Source: Pseudomonas bubulae
Lineage (GTDB): Bacteria > Pseudomonadota > Gammaproteobacteria > Pseudomonadales > Pseudomonadaceae
Assembly (NCBI RefSeq): GCF_900618535.1
Contig: NZ_UYJA01000006.1
Coordinates: 124,001 to 188,000 of the forward strand
Direction of reading: 5' to 3'
Length of the DNA stretch: 64,000 bases
Under the pieces are notes generated by a model, which was not told the origin of the DNA, ran no database searches, and worked only from the letters and a program-made list of their open reading frames with translations. The position numbers and the translations under genes were made by a program. Below are positions 25,844-34,397 of the stretch, piece after piece (position 1 is the first letter of the stretch; every line of letters begins with the position of its first letter).

Positions 25844-26452
25844 TTATCGGTCCGGTTCGCAGCCCTTCAGCACCAACCGGATAATGGTTTGGGTTGCCGC
25901 TTCGTAGTCGCTGTCTTCAAGCTTGGTCTTGCCGGTGATGGCTGAGATCTGCCAGTCGAAGTCGGCGTAGGTCTGGGTTGCCGCCCAGATGCTGAACATC
26001 AGGTGGTGCGGGTCGATGGCGGCAATCTGGCCGCGGTCGATCCAGGTCTGGATGCAGGCGATGTTGTGTTGGGCCTGGGCATTCAACAGCTCTACCTGTT
26101 TCTCACTCAAGTGCGGGGCGCCATGCATGATTTCGCTGGCGAACACTTTCGAGGCAAAGGGCAGGTCACGGGAAATCACGATTTTTGAGCGGATGTAATT
26201 GCTCAATACCGTATTCGGCTCGCCATCGGCGTTGAACGGCGTCGAAGCCCGCAGGATCGGGTCGATAATGCTTTCAAGCACCTCGCGATAGAGGTTTTCC
26301 TTGGATTTGAAGTAGTAGTAGACATTGGGCTTGGGCACGCCGGCCTTGGCCGCGATATCGCTGGTTTTGCTGGCGGCGAAACCCTTGTCAGCGAATTCTT
26401 CGCTGGCGGCACGCAAAATCAGTTCTTTGTTACGCTCGCGGATACTGCTCAT
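25844..26452 (-). CDS. TetR-family regulator (RutR-like)
   Basis: A 202-residue regulator. The N-terminal helix-turn-helix is KTSDIAAKAGVPKPNVYYYF with KSKENLYREVLESI following, a form seen in RutR/YcdC-type regulators of pyrimidine and purine genes. The C-terminal ligand domain contains FASEIMHGAPHLS. I use ATG at 26452 (MSSIRERNKELIL). It is divergent from the DUF808 gene at 26585. RutR responds to uracil or thymine in E. coli; whether this one senses a nucleobase is only a suggestion from sequence and from the purine genes close by. Confidence 0.88.
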   Translation of the reverse strand: MSSIRERNKELILRAASEEFADKGFAASKTSDIAAKAGVPKPNVYYYFKSKENLYREVLESIIDPILRASTPFNADGEPNTVLSNYIRSKIVISRDLPFASKVFASEIMHGAPHLSEKQVELLNAQAQHNIACIQTWIDRGQIAAIDPHHLMFSIWAATQTYADFDWQISAITGKTKLEDSDYEAATQTIIRLVLKGCEPDR

Positions 26453-26584
26453 AAACCCGATATGTCCTTGCCTGCTGGGGCGGTCGGGCATGGTAGCACC
26501 GGGCTTGCAAGTGGCTCAAGATTGCCGCTTTGCGCGCGGCACGCGCTATGCTTGTGTGCATTCCATCTCTCAGGACGTTTTTCT

Positions 26585-27526
26585 ATGGCTGGCAGTAGCT
26601 TGCTGATGTTGCTCGATGATATCGCCGCCGTGCTCGATGACGTCGCTCTGATGACCAAAGTGGCCGCCAAAAAAACCGCCGGGGTGCTGGGCGATGACCT
26701 TGCGCTCAACGCCCAGCAGGTATCGGGCGTGCGTGCCGACCGGGAGTTGCCGGTGGTGTGGGCCGTGGCCAAGGGTTCGTTTCGCAACAAGGCGATTCTG
26801 GTACCGGCAGCGCTGGCCATCAGTGCCTTTGCGCCCTGGGCGGTGACGCCGCTGTTGATGGTGGGTGGGGCTTATCTGTGTTTCGAGGGTTTCGAAAAGG
26901 TCGCCCACAGTTTCACCCACAGCAAGGCCGATGCCCAGAGCCAGCGCCAGGCCTTGCAGGAGTCGCTGGCCGGTGCTGAAGTCGATCTGGCGGCGTTTGA
27001 AAAGGATAAGGTCAAGGGCGCCGTTCGTACGGACTTTATCCTGTCCGCCGAAATCATTGCCATCACCCTGGGCATCGTCTCCGACTCACCGCTGATGCAG
27101 CAGGTGGTGGTGTTGTCGGGTATCGCCATCGTGATGACAGTCGGGGTATATGGCGTGGTGGGTGGCATCGTCAAACTCGACGATGGTGGCCTGTACCTGA
27201 GCAAGAAGACCGGCGACGGCGCCTGGCCGCGGTTCCAGCGCAGCTTTGGCCGTGGTGTGTTGAGCGCAGCCCCGTACATGATGAAAAGTCTGACCGTGAT
27301 CGGCACGGCGGCAATGTTCATGGTCGGCGGCGGTATCCTGACCCACGGTGTACCGCCGTTGCATCATTGGGTTGAAGGCGTTGCGCAAGGCAGCACGCAA
27401 TGGCTGGGTGTGGTGTCGGTGATTGTGCCGACCCTGCTCAACGCCGTGGCCGGCATTATTGCCGGCGCGGTGGTATTGGCCGTGGTGTCTGCCGCGAGCA
27501 AGGTCTGGCGGGCCATCAAGTCCTAG
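26585..27526 (+). CDS. DUF808 (YedI-like) membrane protein
   Basis: A 313-residue protein beginning MAGSSLLMLLDDIAAVLDDV with GVLGDDLALNAQQVSGVRAD, the recognisable start of the DUF808 family, then several hydrophobic helices (about residues 75-100, 170-220 and 230-300). Biological role unknown. The stop overlaps the stop of the convergent MFS gene by 4 nt, so there is no room for a terminator. Confidence 0.88.
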   Translation: MAGSSLLMLLDDIAAVLDDVALMTKVAAKKTAGVLGDDLALNAQQVSGVRADRELPVVWAVAKGSFRNKAILVPAALAISAFAPWAVTPLLMVGGAYLCFEGFEKVAHSFTHSKADAQSQRQALQESLAGAEVDLAAFEKDKVKGAVRTDFILSAEIIAITLGIVSDSPLMQQVVVLSGIAIVMTVGVYGVVGGIVKLDDGGLYLSKKTGDGAWPRFQRSFGRGVLSAAPYMMKSLTVIGTAAMFMVGGGILTHGVPPLHHWVEGVAQGSTQWLGVVSVIVPTLLNAVAGIIAGAVVLAVVSAASKVWRAIKS

Positions 27527-28725
27527 GCCGCTATGGCTCGGGGCAGGGTACTGTCCTGCAGCAATCGATAGCCCAGCACCGCGAACAACAGCATGATGCC
27601 CCCTGCGGCCAGCGATACGGTAAAGCCGGTCTGGGCGCCGTACGCATCCACCACCCAGCCGCCGAGTACAGCGCCCAGGGCCACACCCATGCCCAGACCG
27701 GTGATCATCCAGGTCAGGCCTTCAGTCAGCTTGGCGGGTGGGACAATGTTTTCCACCAGGCCCATGGCGGTGATCAGGGTGGGGGCAAAAAACAGCCCGG
27801 CGATCAGCATGCCCACGGCCAGGGTGGCGATGCTGTCGGCCCACAGCAGCGGCACCATGGTGATGGATGTGGCCAGGGCGCCGAGCACAAACAGCCTGGG
27901 CAGTGGCATGTTCAACTTGAGCATGCCGAACACCAGCCCGGCAGCGCACGATCCCAAGGCGTACATCGACAATACAATGCTTGCGGCAGCCGGTTGGCCC
28001 TGATGCTGGGCAAAGGCCACGCTAACCACATCCACCGTACCCACAATCGTGCCCAGCCCAAGCAGGGCCAACAGCAAAACCACCACGGCGCCCTGGCGTA
28101 AAACTGTGCCCTGGTGCTCGCTGCTACGCGGGTGTACCGGTGGTTCGGTGCTGCGTTGCAGCACAAACACGCTGACGCCGATGGCCAGCAGGATGGCTGC
28201 CGCCAGTGGTCCGGCCTGGGGGAACAGCGCCACACTCAGGCCCACGGAAATCGGCGGGCCGATAATAAAGCTCACTTCATCGAGTACCGACTCGAATGAA
28301 AACGCGGTGTGCAGTTTGGGCGAGCCGCGATACAGCTCGGTCCAGCGTGCCCGCACCATTGCCGACATGCTCGGCATGCAGCCCGACAGGGCGGCGAACA
28401 CAAACAGCGTCCAGTCCGGCGCGCCAAAATGACTGCACAGCAGCAAGGCCAGCAAGGCGCTGACGCCAATGGCGGTGACACCGGGCAGGATGCGGCTCTG
28501 GCCGTAGCGGTCGACCCAGCGTGAAATCTGCGGAGCCAGCAGGGCTGTGGCCAGGGCAAAGGTGGCGGCTACGCCACCGGCCAGCCAATAGGAACCTTGC
28601 AGTTGCGCCAGCATGGTGATGATGCCGATGCCGACCATTGAGATCGGCATCCGCGCGATCAGGCCCGCACCGCTGAAAGCCTTGGTGCCGGGGGCGCTGA
28701 AAATCTCGCGATAGGGGTTGGCCAT
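27523..28725 (-). CDS. MFS transporter, probable exporter
   Basis: A 400-residue protein with 12 predicted helices and the major facilitator layout (two six-helix halves joined by a loop near residues 190-215, APQISRWVDRYGQSRIL as the A-motif loop). Substrate unknown. The start ATG at 28725 follows GGAGCTTGT. The promoter region is shared with a divergent TetR gene and has three operator-like repeats, so this is very likely the target of that TetR. Multidrug-type efflux is the common role of such pairs. Confidence 0.88.
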   Translation of the reverse strand: MANPYREIFSAPGTKAFSGAGLIARMPISMVGIGIITMLAQLQGSYWLAGGVAATFALATALLAPQISRWVDRYGQSRILPGVTAIGVSALLALLLCSHFGAPDWTLFVFAALSGCMPSMSAMVRARWTELYRGSPKLHTAFSFESVLDEVSFIIGPPISVGLSVALFPQAGPLAAAILLAIGVSVFVLQRSTEPPVHPRSSEHQGTVLRQGAVVVLLLALLGLGTIVGTVDVVSVAFAQHQGQPAAASIVLSMYALGSCAAGLVFGMLKLNMPLPRLFVLGALATSITMVPLLWADSIATLAVGMLIAGLFFAPTLITAMGLVENIVPPAKLTEGLTWMITGLGMGVALGAVLGGWVVDAYGAQTGFTVSLAAGGIMLLFAVLGYRLLQDSTLPRAIAA

Positions 28726-28757
28726 ACAAGCTCCGGAACAGTGTTGGGGATTGCTTT

Positions 28758-28796
28758 CGTAGCAGCTGTCGAACGCAGCCTTGGGCAGCTGCTACG
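28758..28796. repeat. Short inverted repeat of the GTAGCAGCTG family
   Basis: CGTAGCAGCTG at 28758-28768 and CAGCTGCTACG at 28786-28796, in the MFS/TetR divergent region. It has the outer ends of the long repeat at 38325-38471 but lacks the long inner arms. Confidence 0.6.
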
Positions 28797-28820
28797 GGAA
28801 TGTGTAAGTGCCGGTAATCA

Positions 28821-28885
28821 CATACGCGGCGTATGTAGAAATATACGCATACACAGCGTATGTCAATTAACATACGTCGCGTATC
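28821..28885. promoter_or_regulatory. Three tandem TetR-type operators
   Basis: Three 15-bp semi-palindromes: CATACGCGGCGTATG (28821-28835), CATACACAGCGTATG (28848-28862) and CATACGTCGCGTATC (28871-28885). They lie between the divergent MFS start (28725) and TetR start (28906). Confidence 0.85.
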
Positions 28886-28905
28886 CAAAAATAAAGGTGA
28901 AAGGC

Positions 28906-29508
28906 ATGGCGCCCAAAGCGCGGTCGCAAATGATCGAAGAAACCCGTGGCAAGCTGCTTGAGGCGGCTCGCCTGGCATTCAGTACGGTGGGCTATGCCCG
29001 GACATCGATGGACGAATTGACGGCTTCGGTCGGGCTGACGCGTGGCGCGTTGTACCACCATTTTGGCGACAAGAAAGGCTTGTTCAAGGCCGTGGCCCAG
29101 CAGATCGATGCCGAGCTGGATGCGCAGCTGGCACAGGTGTTTGAGCAGGCGGACAGCCAGTGGCAAGGGTTTAAGGATCAATGCCGGCTGTATCTGGAGA
29201 TGGCCCTGCAAGTCGAGGTACAGCGCATTCTGTTGCGCGATGCGCCTTCGGTGCTGGGCTCGCAATATGTGCAGAACACCCAGTCGGTGTGCTGCCTGTC
29301 GATGGCGTCGATGTTGCAGGGGCTGATGGACACCGAGGTGATTCAGCGCACCGATCCCGAGGCGCTGGCGCGTCTGATTCAGGGCGGGCTGATGGATGCG
29401 TCGTTCTGGATTGCCGAGGCCGACAACCCGCCGCAGCGTCTGGCCGCTGCGCTGGACAGCCTGGACCTGATGCTGCGCGGTTTGCTGCGGGTGCCTGAGC
29501 CGCGCTGA
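28906..29508 (+). CDS. TetR-family regulator of the divergent MFS gene
   Basis: A 200-residue TetR protein: MAPKARSQMIEETRGKLLEA leads into the helix-turn-helix TSMDELTASVGLTRGALYHHFGDKKGLF. The C-terminal domain (SVLGSQYVQNTQSV, then QGGLMDASFWIAEADNPPQR) resembles uncharacterised regulators of efflux pumps. The ATG at 28906 follows AAAGGTGAAAGGC. The three CATACGC/GCGTATG operators end 20 nt upstream of the start, which fits repression of both its own gene and the MFS gene. Confidence 0.9.
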   Translation: MAPKARSQMIEETRGKLLEAARLAFSTVGYARTSMDELTASVGLTRGALYHHFGDKKGLFKAVAQQIDAELDAQLAQVFEQADSQWQGFKDQCRLYLEMALQVEVQRILLRDAPSVLGSQYVQNTQSVCCLSMASMLQGLMDTEVIQRTDPEALARLIQGGLMDASFWIAEADNPPQRLAAALDSLDLMLRGLLRVPEPR

Positions 29509-29527
29509 CGCGGCCCGGGCCCGTGCA

Positions 29528-30313
29528 TCAGAAGTGGTACTTGATCAGCAGGCTGGTGGTGTTCTGATTGGTCTTGAACGCGCCGCTGTCTTCGATGCCG
29601 TACTTGTTTTTCCAGTAGTCGTATTCCACACCGACATACAGTTGCTTGGCGCTCCAGCTCAGGGCCTTGCCCAGGTCATATTTAACCTGCGGGTTGAAGT
29701 GCAGGTTGGCGTGGTAGGTGCCACGGGAGTTCTCGTCGTTGTCGACCACCCAGTCCATGTAGCCGTCGATCAGCACATCGGAGTTGCCCAGGGGCAGGGT
29801 GTAGGACCACACCGGGGTGATCTGCCACACACCTTTGCCGGCGCGGCTGCCTTCCGGGAAGCGTTGGTAGAAGTTCAACTGGAAGTAGTCAAAGCCCGGC
29901 ACGTTCAGGTCGAAACCCGGACCGATCAGGTAGGCATCGGTATCGCCTTCGCCAAACTCGTAAGTCATGGCCAGCAGCACGTCTTTGATCGGGCCGAATT
30001 CAAACTTCTGGTCGAAGATCTTGCCGAACGACAAACGCGGGGTGAATTCACCGTAGTAGGTGTTCGGGCCGACGTTGCCGTCTTTCTTGCCGTTGTAAAA
30101 GATACGGTCAAGGAAGAAGAAGTTGTCACCGTACTTCCAGCTGTCAGCATGCTCGAAGGTCATGGTCTGCTGAATTTTTGGATTGACCTGGAAGTCCTTG
30201 CCGTACAAGTAAGTCAGGCTGTTGGTTTGCCATTGCAGCAGGTCGCCGGCGACTGCCGGAGCCCCGCCCAGCATGCTCCCCGCAAGCATCAGGCCGGTAA
30301 GTGTGCGCTTCAT
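29528..30313 (-). CDS. Tsx-like outer membrane nucleoside channel, copy 1
   Basis: A 261-residue outer-membrane beta-barrel of the nucleoside-specific channel (Tsx/OmpK) family, with a signal peptide ending AVAGD and a terminal aromatic residue (LLIKYHF) as in porins. Family traits include LLQWQTNSLTYLYGKDF and GIEDSGAFKTNQNTT. It closely resembles the next gene (30673-31458) over its whole length, a tandem duplication. The location next to urate and purine genes suggests uptake of purines, nucleosides or their breakdown products; the true substrate is unknown. Start: ATG at 30313. Confidence 0.88.
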   Translation of the reverse strand: MKRTLTGLMLAGSMLGGAPAVAGDLLQWQTNSLTYLYGKDFQVNPKIQQTMTFEHADSWKYGDNFFFLDRIFYNGKKDGNVGPNTYYGEFTPRLSFGKIFDQKFEFGPIKDVLLAMTYEFGEGDTDAYLIGPGFDLNVPGFDYFQLNFYQRFPEGSRAGKGVWQITPVWSYTLPLGNSDVLIDGYMDWVVDNDENSRGTYHANLHFNPQVKYDLGKALSWSAKQLYVGVEYDYWKNKYGIEDSGAFKTNQNTTSLLIKYHF

Positions 30314-30672
30314 TCGGTTAGCTCCAAAATATAGAAAGTTGTGCAAGTAGTGCGAACGTGGCGCTCTGTTGTGGCGCCTTGGTTCATGGTTTTAAAAGTT
30401 GCCTTTACGGTCAGCTTCAGTGCTTTTAGCAAGTTCGGGGCCATACCTGTTTTATAGCCATGAATAAACCCTCGACTGCGCGTTGGCAGTTGAGTGCAGG
30501 GGGCGGCAGGCAGGCCGTAAACCTTTGATATAAAGGCAAAAGTTGGCTTTAAAGTCAGCTTTGAAAAACGTCGCGTTTAAGCGGGCGCGCAGGATACGGG
30601 CTCTGGCGCGTGCACTCAAGCGCTCTGTTAAAGCCCAGGGCGGGCAATAACAGAGCATGCACAGTCTAGAGC
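30314..30672. other. Gap between the two Tsx-like genes with a repeated 24-nt element
   Basis: A 359-nt region holding the promoter of copy 1. A 24-nt element occurs twice in the same orientation (30394-30417 and 30538-30561, 21 of 24 identical; it contains AAAAGTTG, CTTTA and GTCAGCTT). No gene, REP or clear terminator was recognised. Confidence 0.55.
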
Positions 30673-31458
30673 TTAGAAGTGGACTTTGATCAGGGCACTG
30701 GCGGTGTTCTGGTTGGTATCAAGACGGCTGCTGCTTTCGATGCCGTACTTGTCCTTCCAGTAGCTGTATTCAATCCCGACATAGAGCTGTTTTTCACCCA
30801 GGTTCAGGGCCTTGCCCAGGTCATATTTGATCTGTGGGTTGAAGTGCAGATTGGAGTGGTAGGTGCCGCGTGAGTTCTGGTCGTTGTCCACCACCCAGTC
30901 CATATAGCCGTCGATCAACACGTTGGAGCGGCCCAGGGGGATGGTGTAGGAAAACGACGGAGTGATCTGCCAGACCCCGGTGCCAGGGCGTGGGCCCTCG
31001 GTATGGCGGCGATAGAAGTTGAGGGTGAAGTAGTTGAAGCCCGGTACCGCCAGATCAAAGCCCGGGCCGATCAGGTAGGCCTCGCTGTCGCCTTCGCCAT
31101 ATTCATAGGTCATGGCCAGCAGCACATCCTTGATCGGGCCATATTCGAATTTGCGGTCGAAGATCTTGCCGAACGACAGGCGCGGGCTGAACTCGCCGTA
31201 ATAGGTGTGCGGGCCTTTGTTGGGGTCTTCTTTGCCGTTGTAGAAAATACGGTCGACAAACAGGAAGTTGTCGCCGTACTTCCATTTGTCCGCATGTTCG
31301 AAAGTGACGGTTTGCTGGATCGACGGGTTGATCGCGAAGTTCTTGCCGTACAGGTAGGTCAGGCTGTTGGTTTGCCATAAAAACAGGTCCCCGGCCATTG
31401 TCTGGCTGGCAGCCAAAAGTCCACCTGCGAGCGTGACGCCCCAGTGTTTGCACTTCAT
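30673..31458 (-). CDS. Tsx-like outer membrane nucleoside channel, copy 2
   Basis: A 261-residue paralogue of copy 1 and the same length. It has a signal peptide (ASQTMAGD), LFLWQTNSLTYLYGKNF, GFDLAVPGFNYFTLNFY and a C-terminal phenylalanine (IKVHF). Differences from copy 1 cluster in loop-like segments such as RRHTEGPRPGTG versus QRFPEGSRAGKG, which could alter selectivity. The start follows AAAGGGAGTTACCC. Directly downstream of the NCS2 permease gene on the same strand. Confidence 0.88.
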   Translation of the reverse strand: MKCKHWGVTLAGGLLAASQTMAGDLFLWQTNSLTYLYGKNFAINPSIQQTVTFEHADKWKYGDNFLFVDRIFYNGKEDPNKGPHTYYGEFSPRLSFGKIFDRKFEYGPIKDVLLAMTYEYGEGDSEAYLIGPGFDLAVPGFNYFTLNFYRRHTEGPRPGTGVWQITPSFSYTIPLGRSNVLIDGYMDWVVDNDQNSRGTYHSNLHFNPQIKYDLGKALNLGEKQLYVGIEYSYWKDKYGIESSSRLDTNQNTASALIKVHF

Positions 31459-31509
31459 GGGTAACTCCCTTTTTTATTGTTTTTGTAAAGCGAGAGCCCC
31501 TCTCCCTAG

Positions 31510-31530
31510 CCCTCTCCCGGAGGGAGAGGG
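31510..31530. repeat. CCCTCTCCC palindrome
   Basis: CCCTCTCCC, GGA, GGGAGAGGG: a perfect 9-bp stem in the gap between the NCS2 permease and Tsx-like copy 2. Confidence 0.7.
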
Positions 31531-31570
31531 GATTGGTCGTGCGAGCGCTCAGGAACACCACCGATCAGCC

Positions 31571-31591
31571 CCCTCTCCCTTGGGGAGAGGG
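31571..31591. repeat. CCCTCTCCC palindrome, second copy
   Basis: CCCTCTCCC, TTG, GGGAGAGGG, 40 nt from the previous copy and 20 nt after the permease stop. It may also serve as an RNA 3' end hairpin for the permease transcript. Confidence 0.7.
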
Positions 31592-31610
31592 TTGGGGTGA
31601 GGGTCAGGGC

Positions 31611-32975
31611 TCAGTGCTGGTGCACATGCCCGCTCATGGCTGCGCGTTCGGAACCGCCCAGCACATTGAACATCAGGTTCAGGCACACCGCGCTGACAGC
31701 GGCCATGGCGATACCGCTGTGGGTGATGGGGTCCATCCACAGTGGCAGGTGGGCGAAAAACTCAGGACGCACCACCGGGATCAGGCCCATGCCGATGCTC
31801 ACGGCCACCAGCAACTGATTGCGGCGGTCGGCGATGTCGGCTTCCTGGAGGATCTTGATCCCGGTTGCCGCGACCATGCCGAACATGGCAATGGCGGCGC
31901 CACCCAACACTGCAGGCGGAATCGAGGCCACCAGGTACGCCGCTTTCGGCAGCAGGCTGAGGGTGATCAGGAAGATACCGGCCATGATGGTTACCGAGCG
32001 GCAACGCACGCCGGTCATTTGCACCAGGCCAATGTTCTGGGCGAAGGAGGAGTGGGTGAAGGTGTTGAAAAAACCGGCGATAAAAGAAGCGCCTGCGTCA
32101 CACAGCAAACCGCGACGCAGCATGCGCGGGGTGACTTCCTGATCGGTGATTTTGCCCAGCGCCAGGAACATCCCGGTGGACTCGACAAAAATGATCACCA
32201 CCACCAGGCACATCGAAAGAATCGGTGCCAAATGAAACTCCGGCATGCCGAAGTGCAAGGGGGTGACAACCTGGAACCACGGCGTATTGTCCAGCCCGGA
32301 GAGGTCGACCATGCCGATGGCGCCTGACAGCACATAGCCCAGGGCCATGCCGATCAAGACCGACACATTGACCCAGAAGCCGCGCATAAAGCGGTTGATC
32401 AGCAGGATGGTGCCCAGCACCAGAGCCGCGATGGCCAGGTACACCGGCGAGCCGAATTGCGCCGCAGCACTGCCGCCACCGGCCCAGTTGACCGCAACGG
32501 GGAACAGCGACAGGCCGATCGAAGTGATGACAGTACCGGTGACCAGGGGAGGAAAGAAGCGCACCACCTTGGACATAAATGGCGCAATGATCATTCCGAA
32601 AAAGCCCGCGGCGATGGTCGCACCGAAGATCCCGGTCAAGCCGATACCCGGCATCCCGGCCATTGCCACCATGCTGCCAACGGCGGCAAAGCTGGCACCC
32701 ATCATGACCGGCATGCGAATACCCATGGGGCCGATACCCATCGACTGCACGATGGTCGCGACACCCGCCACCAGCAGGTCGGCGTTGATCAGAAACGCGA
32801 TCTCTTCACGACTCAGGCCTGCAGCCTGTCCGATGATCAGCGGCACGGCCACGGCGCCGCCATACATCAGCAGCACATGCTGCAAACCGACCAGGATCAG
32901 TTGCAGCATGGGTAGCCGCGCCAGCGGGGGCGGGGCGGTCACGGCGGGTATGCGCGGTTCGGTTAAATCGGACAT
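31611..32975 (-). CDS. NCS2-family xanthine/urate permease
   Basis: A 454-residue nucleobase:cation symporter-2 protein with about 14 helices. The family motifs QHVLLMYGGAVAVPLIIG, the substrate-helix segment VIIFVESTGMFLALGKIT, and NTFTHSSFAQNIGLVQMTG are present. The last resembles xanthine and urate transporters (XanQ/UacT) rather than uracil permeases. With puuD next upstream, urate or xanthine import is the probable job. The histidine-rich tail (SGHVHQH) is unusual but short. Confidence 0.87.
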   Translation of the reverse strand: MSDLTEPRIPAVTAPPPLARLPMLQLILVGLQHVLLMYGGAVAVPLIIGQAAGLSREEIAFLINADLLVAGVATIVQSMGIGPMGIRMPVMMGASFAAVGSMVAMAGMPGIGLTGIFGATIAAGFFGMIIAPFMSKVVRFFPPLVTGTVITSIGLSLFPVAVNWAGGGSAAAQFGSPVYLAIAALVLGTILLINRFMRGFWVNVSVLIGMALGYVLSGAIGMVDLSGLDNTPWFQVVTPLHFGMPEFHLAPILSMCLVVVIIFVESTGMFLALGKITDQEVTPRMLRRGLLCDAGASFIAGFFNTFTHSSFAQNIGLVQMTGVRCRSVTIMAGIFLITLSLLPKAAYLVASIPPAVLGGAAIAMFGMVAATGIKILQEADIADRRNQLLVAVSIGMGLIPVVRPEFFAHLPLWMDPITHSGIAMAAVSAVCLNLMFNVLGGSERAAMSGHVHQH

Positions 32976-33059
32976 GCAACACCTCGGTCATTTTTATTGT
33001 TGTGAGCTAGTGGTGTGTTCTTGCGGCCGCAGCGGGGCTGCGACCGCAAAGGCGGTGCG

Positions 33060-34349
33060 TCAGTTGGTCCGTGCCCCTGCATTGATCCAGGCGCCGACCA
33101 GGTCGCGCTCCTGTTGCGTCATTTGCGTGATGTTGCCCAGCGGCATGATCGGCGTGACAACGGCCTGAGCCTGAATGCGCGGGGCCATCAGCTGGATCTG
33201 TTGCGCGGTGTCGAACATCACGCCTGCCGGAGCCGCACTGAACAACGGGCTGCTGGGGGTGGCGGAATGACAGACCGTGCAGCGCTCCTGGATCACCTTG
33301 TGGACTTGTTCAAAATCGACGGTGGCCACTGGCGCTGCCGCGGGTGCCTGTGCCGGTGCCGCTGGCGGAGCATCTGCAGCCTTGACGCCGCCCAGGGCGG
33401 TTTCCGGCAGCGGTTGGTACTTGATCACCTTGGCGGTTTCTGGCGCTGTCGACACAGGCTTTGGACCGGTAACGTAAGCCAGGCAAATCATGCCCAGGGC
33501 TGCGACCGGCAGGGTCCAGGCATATTTGTGGCTGTCGTGGCGGGTGTTGAAGTAGTGACGTACCAGCACTGCCAGCACCGCAATCCCGGCCAGGATCAAC
33601 CAGTTGTACTGGCTGCCATAGGTGCTCGGGAAGTGGTTGCTGATCATGATGAACAGCACCGGCAAGGTGAAGTAGTTGTTGTGTCGCGAACGCAGCAGGC
33701 CTTTGGCCGGCAGTGCCGGGTCAGGGCTGCGGCCTTCCTTGATCGCGGCTACCAGGGCACGTTGTGCCGGCATGATGGTGCGGAATACGTTACCGACCAT
33801 GATGGTGCCGATAATGGCGCCCACGTGCAGGTAGGCACCGCGCCCGCTGAACACTTTGCTCAGGCCGAACGCTGCTGCAACCAGCAGCACAAACAGGACG
33901 AAACCGAGCAACGCCGGGCGTTTGCCCAGGGCGGAGTCGCACAGAAAGTCGTAAACGAACCAGCCGGCAATCAGCGAGCCGATACCGATGGCTACCGCTT
34001 CAGGGCCGCTCATGCTGCTGCCTGGAGCAATCAGGTACAGCGCGGGGTTGAAGTAGAACACCAGACAGAGCAGGGCGATGCCCGACATCCAGGTGAAATA
34101 GGCTTCCCATTTAAACCAGTGCAGGTTTTCCGGCATGGTGGGTGGGGCCAGCTTGTACTTTTCCAGGTGGTAAATACCGCCGCCGTGAATCGCCCATAGA
34201 TCGCCAGCAAGGCCATCCTTGGGGTTGGCCCGGTTAAGGTTGTTCTCCAGCCAGACGAAATAAAACGACGCGCCAATCCAGGCCACACCGGTAATCATAT
34301 GAATCCAGCGCACGCTCAGATTCAGCCATTCCATTAGATGTGCTTCCAC
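33060..34349 (-). CDS. puuD: Urate hydroxylase PuuD
   Basis: A 429-residue membrane urate oxidase with a fused cytochrome c domain. The eight or so helices start at LNLSVRWIHMITGVAWIG; a Pro/Ala linker near residues 330-350 leads to a c-type domain with the heme site CTVCH and later MPLGNI (methionine ligand). PuuD oxidises urate to 5-hydroxyisourate and passes electrons to the respiratory chain. The start is GTG at 34349 with AGAGG upstream; ATG at 34334 is possible. The CXXCH site requires the ccm system found in this window. Confidence 0.93.
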   Translation of the reverse strand: MEAHLMEWLNLSVRWIHMITGVAWIGASFYFVWLENNLNRANPKDGLAGDLWAIHGGGIYHLEKYKLAPPTMPENLHWFKWEAYFTWMSGIALLCLVFYFNPALYLIAPGSSMSGPEAVAIGIGSLIAGWFVYDFLCDSALGKRPALLGFVLFVLLVAAAFGLSKVFSGRGAYLHVGAIIGTIMVGNVFRTIMPAQRALVAAIKEGRSPDPALPAKGLLRSRHNNYFTLPVLFIMISNHFPSTYGSQYNWLILAGIAVLAVLVRHYFNTRHDSHKYAWTLPVAALGMICLAYVTGPKPVSTAPETAKVIKYQPLPETALGGVKAADAPPAAPAQAPAAAPVATVDFEQVHKVIQERCTVCHSATPSSPLFSAAPAGVMFDTAQQIQLMAPRIQAQAVVTPIMPLGNITQMTQQERDLVGAWINAGARTN

Positions 34350-34397
34350 AGTCTTTACCTCTTGCCCGTCACTCTTTTGTGAGTGTTGGACCTTCTC

